From assembly GCA_029959605.1 (NCBI GenBank), contig JASCOC010000007.1:62001-126000 (forward strand): a stretch of 64,000 nucleotides of DNA, read 5' to 3'. Within the stretch, counting starts at the first letter, position 1. Each line of letters opens with the position of its first letter. This DNA is from Lysobacteraceae bacterium PS02340. GTDB lineage: Bacteria > Pseudomonadota > Gammaproteobacteria > Xanthomonadales > Xanthomonadaceae. This document shows positions 53,413 through 61,900 of the stretch, piece after piece. Made by a program: the position numbers and the translations under genes. The notes beneath the pieces were generated by a model. The model was not told the origin of the DNA. It searched no databases and saw nothing but the letters and a program-made list of their open reading frames with translations.

Positions 53413-54288
53413 TCACCGATCGTCGATCAGCTCGCCACCCGGCAGGAAGTTCCAGGTCCGGGTCACGTGGAGCACGTCGACCTCGTCGCCCGTCGTCGGC
53501 AGCGGCGGATAGGGCTCGGCCAGCCGCGCGATGCGCAGCGCCGCGTCGTCGAGCATCGCGGTGCCGCTGCTGCGGATGATGTCGGCCCGTTCCACCGAGC
53601 CGTCGCGGCGGATCGCCACGCTGATCACCAGTTCGCCGGCCAACTGCCGGCGCCGCGCTTCGTCGGGATAGTTGAGATTGCCGACACGCTCCACGCGGTC
53701 CACCCATTGCCGCAGGTAGGCGGCGTAGGCGTACTCCTGCGTGCTCGCCGAGACGAACTTGCGCTTGGGCCTGCGCGCGTAGCGCTCCGAGCGCATGTGG
53801 ATCTCGGCCGCGAGTCGCGCCATCTCCAGATCGCGCTCGATCTTCTCGGGCCCGCGCGGCAACGTCGAGGGATCGGTCTGCGTGGTGGGATCTTCGACCG
53901 GCAGCGCCGTCTCGCCGCGGGTGCTGGCGACCACGCGGTCGAGCGGCGGCGGCTGCGCATCCGGCGACTGCGCGCGCAGTTCCATCGGCGCGACGCCGGT
54001 CGTGTCCTGCGGCACCTGGCCGATCTGCGCTTCGCGCGGGCGGTTGGTCTGTTCGTGCTCGCCGCCGCCCTGGTTGCTGGCCTGGGCGAGGAAGTCGGCC
54101 TGCGCCTGGGTCAGCGGGCTCGTGGTCTCGGTCAGGATCACGTCCAGCGTCGGCATCACCGGCGCGGCGTCCTCGGTCGCGAAGCCGATGCCCAGCACCA
54201 GCAGGCCGTGCACCAGCAGCGACAGGACGAACGTCGCACCGAGGCGCGCGCCGTCGTCGATCTGCGGAGGCGGCGGGGCGGCCTGCAT
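53413..54288 (-). CDS. tonB: TonB family energy transducer (TonB3-like by position)
   Basis: Couples the proton motive force to an outer-membrane process. The 291-residue protein has one N-terminal membrane helix (LGATFVLSLLVHGLLVLGIGF) with the histidine typical of TonB (LLVHG). A periplasmic linker rich in Gln/Pro/Asp follows. The C-terminal TonB domain has the YAAYLRQWVDRVERVGNLNYPDEARR block, the GELVISVAIRRDGSV strand and an unusually long end. It lies 20 bases downstream of gshB, in the order tonB-gshB-pilG. In P. aeruginosa the gene at this place (tonB3) is required for twitching motility, so a role in pili rather than iron uptake is plausible. ATG 54288 is the best start. Confidence 0.88.
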   Translation of the reverse strand: MQAAPPPPQIDDGARLGATFVLSLLVHGLLVLGIGFATEDAAPVMPTLDVILTETTSPLTQAQADFLAQASNQGGGEHEQTNRPREAQIGQVPQDTTGVAPMELRAQSPDAQPPPLDRVVASTRGETALPVEDPTTQTDPSTLPRGPEKIERDLEMARLAAEIHMRSERYARRPKRKFVSASTQEYAYAAYLRQWVDRVERVGNLNYPDEARRRQLAGELVISVAIRRDGSVERADIIRSSGTAMLDDAALRIARLAEPYPPLPTTGDEVDVLHVTRTWNFLPGGELIDDR

Positions 54289-54308
54289 CGTCGGCGGCGC
54301 GGTGCGCG

Positions 54309-55271
54309 TCAGGGCGTGTGCGTCGCGACCGGGCCGCGCTCGATCGCGTCGAACAGCAGGCCGGCGATGTTGGTGCCGTAGGCCGCATCGATCTCGCGGA
54401 TGCAGGTCGGACTGGTGACGTTGACCTCGGTCAGCCAGTCGCCGATGACATCCAGACCGACGAAGCGCATGCCGCGTGCGGCCAATGTCGGGCCGACCTG
54501 CGCGGCGATCCAGCGGTCGCGCTCGCTCAGCGGACGCGCCTCGCCGCGGCCGCCGACCGCGAGGTTGCCGCGGAACTCGTCGCCCTGCGGAATCCGCGCC
54601 AGGCAATAGTCGACCGGCACCCCGTCGATCAGCAGGATGCGTTTGTCGCCATCCACGATCTCCGGCAGATAGCGCTGCGCCATCGCCAGGCGGCGGCCGC
54701 CGTCGGTCAGCGTTTCCAGGATCACGTTGAGGTTGGCATCGCCAGCGACGGCGCGGAAGATCGAGCGACCGCCCATGCCGTCGAGCGGCTTGAGTACGGC
54801 GTCGCGATGTTCGGCGACGAAGGCTTTGAGCGAGGCCGCATCGCGGCTGACCAGCGTCGGCGGGCAGCACTGCGGAAACGCCAGCGCACCCAGCTTCTCG
54901 TTCATGTCGCGCAGGCCCTGCGGATCGTTGACGATCATCGCGCCCTGCCGCTGCGCCACGCCGAGGATCTGCGTGTCGCCGACGAACTCCGGATCGACCG
55001 GCGGGTCCTTGCGCATCAGCACCACGTCGCCATCGCCGAAGCGGCGCAGCGCGGGCGTGCCGAGGGTGTACCAGTCGTTCGGGTCTTCGCGCACGGTCAG
55101 CGGTGCAGTGCGCGCGACTGCCTCGCCACCGGTCATCGCCAGGCCGCCCGGAATCACGTAATGCAGGCGATGGCCGCGGCGCTGCGCTTCGAGCAGCATC
55201 GCGAACGTCGAGTCCTTGGCGATCTTGATCGACCCGATCGGGTCCATCACCACGACGACATCCAGGGACAT
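54309..55271 (-). CDS. gshB: Glutathione synthetase
   Basis: Joins gamma-glutamylcysteine and glycine with ATP to make glutathione in the cytoplasm. The 320-residue protein starts MSLDVVVVMDPIGSIKIAKD, the canonical GshB N-terminus. ATP-grasp elements follow: VLMRKDPPVD, LKPLDGMGGRSIFR, RYLPEIVDGDKRILLIDG, and near the end GLDVIGDWLTEVNVTSPTC. It matches E. coli GshB in length. A -10-like TAAGAT lies 30 bases upstream on its strand. It shares the upstream region with pilG and is followed by tonB. Confidence 0.96.
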   Translation of the reverse strand: MSLDVVVVMDPIGSIKIAKDSTFAMLLEAQRRGHRLHYVIPGGLAMTGGEAVARTAPLTVREDPNDWYTLGTPALRRFGDGDVVLMRKDPPVDPEFVGDTQILGVAQRQGAMIVNDPQGLRDMNEKLGALAFPQCCPPTLVSRDAASLKAFVAEHRDAVLKPLDGMGGRSIFRAVAGDANLNVILETLTDGGRRLAMAQRYLPEIVDGDKRILLIDGVPVDYCLARIPQGDEFRGNLAVGGRGEARPLSERDRWIAAQVGPTLAARGMRFVGLDVIGDWLTEVNVTSPTCIREIDAAYGTNIAGLLFDAIERGPVATHTP

Positions 55272-55300
55272 GCGTACGACCTGCGGAAAGGGGACGCACG

Positions 55301-55306
55301 ATCTTA
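55301..55306 (-). promoter_or_regulatory. Candidate -10 box for gshB
   Basis: TAAGAT on the minus strand lies 29 bases before the gshB ATG. No convincing -35 is present. Confidence 0.3.
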
Positions 55307-55371
55307 TCAGGGGCCGTTCCCGCGCCGCGCCGCCGCATTTCGAGGCGCTGCGCACAAAGCGCGTGAAAATC

Positions 55372-55402
55372 TTGACAGGCCGACGCCGGGCCGCGGTATA
55401 AC
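55372..55402 (+). promoter_or_regulatory. Promoter of the pilGHIJL operon
   Basis: A consensus -35 TTGACA (55372-55377) and a near-consensus -10 TATAAC (55397-55402) are separated by 19 bases, slightly longer than ideal. The start of transcription would lie about 45 bases before the pilG ATG. Confidence 0.6.
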
Positions 55403-55454
55403 TCCGTCCTGCACCGGCGCGCGAAGTCCCGCGCCGCGCACCAGGGGAGAATGC

Positions 55455-55859
55455 ATGACCAGTGACGACAAGCCGTCCTCCGGCAGCCTCGATGGCTTGC
55501 GGGTGATGGTGATCGACGACTCGAAGACCATCCGGCGCACCGCCGAGACGCTGCTGCGTCGCGAAGGGGCCGACGTCGTCACCGCCGTCGACGGTTTCGA
55601 GGCGCTCGCCAAGATCGCCGACCAGAAGCCGCAGATCATCTTCGTCGACATCATGATGCCGCGCCTGGACGGGTATCAGACCTGCGCGCTGATCAAAAAC
55701 AACCAGGTGTTCCGCAACACGCCGGTGATCATGCTGTCGTCCAAGGACGGCCTGTTCGACAAGGCCCGCGGCCGCATCGTCGGCTCCGAGCAGTACGTCA
55801 CCAAACCATTCACGCGCGAGGAACTCCTCGACGCGATCCGTACGCACGTCACCGCCTGA
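55455..55859 (+). CDS. pilG: Twitching motility response regulator PilG
   Basis: CheY-like single-domain regulator of the Pil-Chp system. The 134-residue protein has the acidic pair in VMVIDDSKTIRRTAE, the phospho-acceptor aspartate in IIFVDIMMPRLDGY, the serine of MLSSKDG and the lysine of YVTKPF. PilG promotes pilus extension and localises to cell poles in related bacteria. ATG 55455 has GGGGAG (55444-55449) upstream. It is the first gene of the operon and is followed by pilH after 17 bases. Confidence 0.96.
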   Translation: MTSDDKPSSGSLDGLRVMVIDDSKTIRRTAETLLRREGADVVTAVDGFEALAKIADQKPQIIFVDIMMPRLDGYQTCALIKNNQVFRNTPVIMLSSKDGLFDKARGRIVGSEQYVTKPFTREELLDAIRTHVTA

Positions 55860-55876
55860 TCAGGGGAGAGCAGGGC

Positions 55877-56242
55877 ATGGCACGCATCCTGTTGATCGAG
55901 GATTCGCCGACCGATACCGCTGTGCTGACGCAGTGGCTGGAACGCCACGGGCATGAGGTCACCGCATCGGGCAACGCCGAGGACGGCATCATCGCGTGCA
56001 AGCGCGAGCGCCCCGACCTCGTGCTGATGGACGTGGTGCTGCCGGGCATGAGCGGCTTCCAGGCCACGCGTGCGCTGGCCAAGGACGCCGAAACCTCCGG
56101 CATTCCGATCGTCATCATCAGCACCAAGGGCATGGAGACGGACCGGATGTGGGGCATGCGCCAGGGCGCGAAGGGCTACATCGTCAAGCCGCCAACCGAG
56201 GACGCGCTGATCAGTCAGGTCAACGCGGTTCTGGCGGGCTGA
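55877..56242 (+). CDS. pilH: Twitching motility response regulator PilH
   Basis: Second CheY-like regulator of the Pil-Chp system (121 residues), usually associated with retraction or with draining phosphate from PilG. Conserved residues are in LLIEDSPTDTAV, LVLMDVVLPGMSGFQ, VIISTKGMETD and GYIVKPPTE. GGGGAG (55863-55868) precedes the ATG. It overlaps pilI by one base, so the two are translationally coupled. Confidence 0.96.
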   Translation: MARILLIEDSPTDTAVLTQWLERHGHEVTASGNAEDGIIACKRERPDLVLMDVVLPGMSGFQATRALAKDAETSGIPIVIISTKGMETDRMWGMRQGAKGYIVKPPTEDALISQVNAVLAG

Positions 56243-56802
56243 TGTCCACCACGCAATCCGTCGACGCGCCCGCCACGGGCGCGTTCGCACTTCTGGCCGA
56301 GTACGAGCGGCGCAGCCTGGCGCACAGCATCGGCCTGCCCGACCAGCTCGACGCGCCCGGCCTGTGGCGCGGCGTGGGTTACCGGATCGGCCGGCGCATG
56401 CTGGCCTCGTCGTTCGACGAGGTCATCGAGATCCTGCCGATGCCGCCGGTGACCCCGGTGCCCGGCGCGCAGCCCTGGGTGCTCGGCGTCGCCAACATCC
56501 GCGGCAGCCTGCTGCCGATCGTCGACCTCAAGCAGTTCCTGGAGGGCGAGCGCACGGTGCTGCAGGAAAGCCAGCGTGTGCTGATCGTGCGCCAGCCCGG
56601 CGGCGACGTCGCGCTGACGATCGACGAACTGTTCGGCCAGCGCAGTTTCCTCGAGGAAGACGAGGTCTCGGCCGACCGCATCGCCGAAGGCCGTTACGGT
56701 CACTTCGTCGAACGCGCGTATGCGCATGCCAACGCGACCTGGGGCGTCTTCAGCCTCGAACGTCTCGGTCGCACCCCGGAATTTCGACACGCCGCGGCCT
56801 GA
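56242..56802 (+). CDS. pilI: CheW-like adaptor PilI
   Basis: Links the receptor PilJ to the histidine kinase PilL. The CheW domain covers about residues 45-175, with [22 protein letters not shown] and [23 protein letters not shown]. The N-terminal 40 residues form a helical extension. The 186-residue length is normal for PilI. ATG 56242 overlaps the pilH stop (TGATG). pilJ starts 40 bases later. Confidence 0.94.
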   Translation: MSTTQSVDAPATGAFALLAEYERRSLAHSIGLPDQLDAPGLWRGVGYRIGRRMLASSFDEVIEILPMPPVTPVPGAQPWVLGVANIRGSLLPIVDLKQFLEGERTVLQESQRVLIVRQPGGDVALTIDELFGQRSFLEEDEVSADRIAEGRYGHFVERAYAHANATWGVFSLERLGRTPEFRHAAA

Positions 56803-56842
56803 TGGCCGCCGTCGCACCCAGCATCAGGAACGGACAGCCCGC

Positions 56843-58864
56843 ATGAGCACAGCCGCCGATACTCTCGCCATCAAACGTCGCACCTTCGGCACGAACTTCT
56901 GGGTCGTGGTGCTGGTCGTGGCCGGCGCGATCCTGGTCCTCAACACCGGTTACGGCACGTGGAAGGCCTCGGCCCTCGGCGGCGCCAGTACCTCGGCCTC
57001 GAACCTGCGCGTGGACAGCCAGCGGCTGGCCAACCAGGGCAGCGACGCGGTCCGCGGCAACGCGGCGGCGTTCGTCACGTTCAAGGCAACGCGCGCGCAG
57101 ATCGACGGCGACATCCAGCAGCTCAACGCCAGCTACGGCGACACGCCCGGCGTGTCCGGCGCCGTCGCCAAGGTCACTGAAACCTGGACGCCGCTCGGCG
57201 CCAGCGCGCAACGGCTCGCCGACAGCGAGACGGCGGTGACCGCATTCGCCGGTCAGGCCCAGCGCTTCAGCCAGGGCGTGCCGCAGCTGCAGGCGCTGCT
57301 CGACGAACTGGTGCGTGCGATGTCGAGCAGCGGCTCGCCGTCCTCGCAGGTCTACATGGCGCTGCGCCAGGTGGTGATCGCCGGCGACATGGCACGCCGC
57401 GTGACCGAGGTGCAGGCCGGCGGCGCAGGCGCCGCGATCGCGGGCCAGGGCCTGCGTCGCAATGCGGAAGATTTCCAGCAGGTCATGACCGGCCTGCGCG
57501 AGGGCGACCCGTCGCGCGAACTGCAGGCGCTGACCAACGGCAACGCGCTCGCCGCGCTGACCCGCGCCGACGAAGCCTGGGCGCGGATGCGCGCCGAGCT
57601 CGAAGCCATCCTCGGCAGCAGCGAGCAGCTGTTCCAGGCGCAGGCCGCCGCCGGTGCGCTGGTGACCGGTTCCGACCAGCTGCTGGCCGACAGCGAATCG
57701 CTGTTCAACGCCTTCACCGCGTTCGGCTCGATGACCGACCGCAGCATCCTGGGCAACATCTGGATCAGCATCGTCGCCGGCCTGATCGCGCTGGTCGCCA
57801 TCGCCGGTCTGCTCGTCTCGCTGAATCGCGCGCAGCGCGAGCGCTACGAGACCACGATGGAACTCAACAACCGCAACCAGGAGGCGATCATGCGCCTGCT
57901 GGACGAAATGGGTTCGCTCGCCGAGGGCGACCTGACGGTCAAGGCGACGGTCACCGAGGACATGACCGGCGCGATCGCCGACTCGATCAACTTCGCGATC
58001 GAGCAGCTGCGCAGCCTCGTGCAGACGATCAACGACACTTCGGTGCAGGTCGCCTCCAGCGCCCAGGAAACCCAGGCCACCGCGATGCATCTGGCCGAAG
58101 CGGCCGAGCATCAGGAGCAGGAAATCAACTCCGCGTCGGACCGGATCAACGAGATCGCGGTCAGCATCGACCAGGTGTCGAAGAACTCCGCCGAATCGGC
58201 CGACGTGGCGCAGCGCTCGGTGCAGATCGCGACCAAGGGCGCGGGCGTGGTGCGCGAGACGATCGCCGGCATGGACTCGATCCGCGACCAGATCCAGGAA
58301 ACCTCGAAGCGCATCAAGCGGCTGGGCGAAAGCTCGCAGGAGATCGGCTCGATCGTCGAACTGATCAACGACATCTCCGAGCAGACCAACATCCTCGCGC
58401 TCAACGCCGCGATCCAGGCGGCCTCCGCCGGTGAAGCCGGCCGCGGTTTCGCGGTCGTGGCCGACGAAGTGCAGCGCCTCGCGGAACGCGCGACCAATGC
58501 GACCCGCCGCATCGAAACGCTGGTGCAGACGATCCAGTCCGACACCAACGAAGCGGTGACGTCGATGGAACAGACGACCTCCGAAGTGGTCGCCGGTGCG
58601 CGCCTGGCCGAAGACGCCGGTACCGCGCTGGGCGAGATCGAAAGCGTCTCGACCAGCCTCGCCGACCTCATCCAGGGCATCTCCTCGGCTGCTCATCAGC
58701 AGTCCTCGGCCGCGACCAACATCACCACGGCCATGCACACGATCCAGTCGATCACCAAGCAGACCTCGCAGGGTGCGAACCAGACCGCGGCGTCGATCGG
58801 CAACTTGGCGCAGCTCGCCGCCGACCTGCGTCGCTCGGTCGCCGACTTCAAGCTGCCGGCCTGA
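56843..58864 (+). CDS. pilJ: Type IV pilus methyl-accepting chemotaxis receptor PilJ
   Basis: Receptor of the Pil-Chp array. It has an N-terminal membrane helix (about residues 22-44), a periplasmic region of about 260 residues with PilJ-type helical bundles, a second membrane helix (about 310-335) and a HAMP-like linker. The cytoplasmic signalling domain has the hairpin tip [21 protein letters not shown]. The 673-residue length matches PilJ. No pilK (CheR-type methyltransferase) follows, whereas P. aeruginosa has pilK between pilJ and chpA. The ATG at 56843 is family-like. A 73-base gap separates it from pilL. Confidence 0.95.
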   Translation: MSTAADTLAIKRRTFGTNFWVVVLVVAGAILVLNTGYGTWKASALGGASTSASNLRVDSQRLANQGSDAVRGNAAAFVTFKATRAQIDGDIQQLNASYGDTPGVSGAVAKVTETWTPLGASAQRLADSETAVTAFAGQAQRFSQGVPQLQALLDELVRAMSSSGSPSSQVYMALRQVVIAGDMARRVTEVQAGGAGAAIAGQGLRRNAEDFQQVMTGLREGDPSRELQALTNGNALAALTRADEAWARMRAELEAILGSSEQLFQAQAAAGALVTGSDQLLADSESLFNAFTAFGSMTDRSILGNIWISIVAGLIALVAIAGLLVSLNRAQRERYETTMELNNRNQEAIMRLLDEMGSLAEGDLTVKATVTEDMTGAIADSINFAIEQLRSLVQTINDTSVQVASSAQETQATAMHLAEAAEHQEQEINSASDRINEIAVSIDQVSKNSAESADVAQRSVQIATKGAGVVRETIAGMDSIRDQIQETSKRIKRLGESSQEIGSIVELINDISEQTNILALNAAIQAASAGEAGRGFAVVADEVQRLAERATNATRRIETLVQTIQSDTNEAVTSMEQTTSEVVAGARLAEDAGTALGEIESVSTSLADLIQGISSAAHQQSSAATNITTAMHTIQSITKQTSQGANQTAASIGNLAQLAADLRRSVADFKLPA

Positions 58865-58937
58865 GCCACGGAACGGATTCCATGACCGTCTGCTTCATTC
58901 GCGCTGACGCGCGCGGCGCCCTTCGCGGAGCCGCCGC

Positions 58938-61900
58938 ATGAGCGGTCTGCGCGATGCCATCGACCACACCATGCTCGGCTGGATCAAGCCGGAGCTGGAC
59001 GAAGTGCTGCGCCAGGCACGCATCGAACTGGAAGGCTTCGTCGAAGCACCGGACGATCCGGGCCGCATGCGCCTGTGCGCCGGGTATCTGCACCAAGCGC
59101 AGGGCACGTTGCGGATGGTCGAGCTATACGCGCCGGCGATGGTCGTCGAGGAGATGGAGCGGCTCGCCGATGCGCTCCGCGATGGTGCGACCGCCGACCG
59201 CGACATCGCCTCCGCCGCGTTGCTGCGCGGCATGCTGCTGCTGCCCGACTATCTCGAACGGCTGCAGGGCGGGCACCGCGACATTCCGATCGTGCTGCTG
59301 CCGCTGCTCAACGAGCTGCGCGCCGCGCGTGGCGAAACCGGGCTGAGCGAAAGCATCCTGTTCGCGCCGGATCTGGCGCGTGCGTTGCCCGACACCGCTC
59401 CGGTCGAAGATGCCGGTATCGATCCCGACGCCGCGCTGCGCCAGTTGCGCGTCGCGCTGCAGGCCTGGCCGGCGACCGGCAGCCCCGGTGATACCGGTGC
59501 GCTGGTCACCGGGCTGTCCGCCTTGGCCGCACAGGCCGGCACCGAAACCCAGCGCCGCATGCTGTGGGTCGCCTCGCGCGTTGCCGACGCACTGGCCGAC
59601 GGCGCGTTTGCGCCGGCCCTGCATCCCACGCTGCGCCAGGTGTTCGCCGGCGTCGAACGCGAAGTGCGCCAGTACGCGCAGGCGCCGCGTCTCGACGCGA
59701 CGCGCGCCGACGGCGCGCAGGAACCCACGCGTCAGCTGCTGTATCACGTCGCCCACAGCGACGCCGCGCATCCCGCGCTCGACGCGTTGCGCGATGCCTT
59801 CGACCTGCAGGCGCAACTGCCGAGCGAGGCCGAACTTGAACACGCGCGCGGCAGTCTGGGTGGCCGCAACCGCGCGCTGCTCGGCACCGTCGCCGCCGCG
59901 GTCAAGGAGGACCTGCTGCGGGTCAAGGACGCGCTGGACCTGCATCTGCGCACCGGCTCGACCGACATCGCCGGTCTGCAACCGCAGGTCGACGTGCTGG
60001 CCGGCGTCGCCGACACGCTCGGCATGCTCGGCCTGGGCGCCGCGCGTACCGTGGTGCAGCAGCAGCGCGACACCATGCGCGGCATCGTCGGCGGTGCCAT
60101 GCCGGCCAGCGAGGACACGCTGCTCGACGTCGCCGGTGCGTTGCTCTACGTCGATGCGACGCTCGACGACCAGGTTTCGCGTCTCGGCGCCGAGGTCACC
60201 GATGGTTCCGACGACACGCTCGCCGTCGAGGCGCAGCAGTCGATGGGGGTGCTCGTCCGCGAGGCGATCGCCAATTTCTCCGACGCGCGTCAGGCGCTGG
60301 TCGCGTTCGTCGAAACCAGCTGGGATCACGCCGAGCTGCAGGAAGTGCCGCGTCTGCTGGCCGAGGTCGGCGGTGCGCTGGCGATGCTGGAGCTGCCACA
60401 GGCCGCGAGCTATCTGGCCGGCGTGCGCCTGTACGCCGAACGCGAGCTGATCGCGCGTCAGCGCGTGCCCAACGGCCGCCAGCTCGACACCTTCGCCGAT
60501 GCGCTGGCGAGCCTGGAGTACTACCTCGAAGCGTTGCGCGAGCAGCGCCCGAACCGCGCCGACATTCTCGACATCGCGCGCAGCTCGCTGGAAGCGCTCG
60601 GCTACTGGCCGCTGCCGGAAGCGAGCGTCGCGCACGAGGCCATCGTCGACGACAGCCCGTTCGACGAGGCCGACAGTGCGACGGCCGGCTTTCACCTCGA
60701 CCAGTTCGCCCGCGGTATTGAGGTGTGGGAACCGCCGGTGGCCGAGCGCGAGCAGGCGCCCGCTCCGGTGTCGGTGGACACCTCCCCCTCGCCGACACCG
60801 GCGCCCACGCCGGCGCGCAACGTCGCCGGTGGCTTCGAGGACGTCGGCGACGAGATCGACGACGAGATCCGCGAGGTGTTCCTCGAGGAATTCGCCGGCG
60901 AGATCGAGAATCTCGACGCGCTGCTGCCGCCGTGGCGCGCGCAGCCGGACAACATCGAACTCGTGCGTCCGATCCGGCGCGTGTTCCACACGCTCAAGGG
61001 CAGCGGTCGACTCGTCGGCGCGAAGGCGCTCGGCGAGTTCAGCTGGTCGATCGAGACCATGCTCAACCGCGTCATCGACGGTCGCCCGGCCACGCCGGCC
61101 GTGGTCGAGATGGTCGACCAGGCGTTCTATGCGCTGCCCGAACTGCAGGCGGTGCTGCGCGGCGAAGCCACGCTGTGCGCCGACCTCGACACCATGCAGG
61201 CCAATGCGGCGCGCATCGCTGCCGGCGACGACACCTTGCCGGTGCAGCCCGCGGCGCTCGCGATGGCCACCGATACCGTGGAGGTCGATCTCGAAGACGC
61301 GCCGGTGCCGGTGGCCGTCGAATCCGACGTCGCGCCGGTCGCGAGTGCCGACGACGCGACGTCCGAAATCGCAGAGACGGCGCCCGTCGCGGCGTCGGAC
61401 GAAATCGAGACCGTGCCCGCGTCCGTCGACGCGCTGCTGCTCGAAATCCTCGACAACGAGGTGCAGGGCCATCTGCAGACCGTCGGCGACTGGCTCGGTG
61501 CGATCGATGCCGGCGCACCCGCCGACGGCGAGCGTCTGCTGCGCGCGCTGCACACGATGCACGGCGCGTTCGCGATGGCCGAAGTGCCCGCGATCGGCCT
61601 GCTGCTCGGTCCTGCCGAGGAATACGCACGTCGTCTGGTCGCCGCCGGCACCGCGCCGGACGCCGATGTCACAACGGTGCTCGACGCGGTCTGCGTCGCC
61701 GCCCGCGAAGCGCTGCGCCAGCTGCACGCACCCGAGCCACGCATCGCGGTCATGACCGCACTGGCCGAGCAGGTCGGCGCATTGCGCGACCGCCTCCCCG
61801 AAGCGCCGGTCGAGCGGTTCGAATTCGATCTGCCCGACGACATCGATGCGCTGGACGATCTGTCCGATTCCACGTCGATCGCACTCGACCAAGACAGTGA

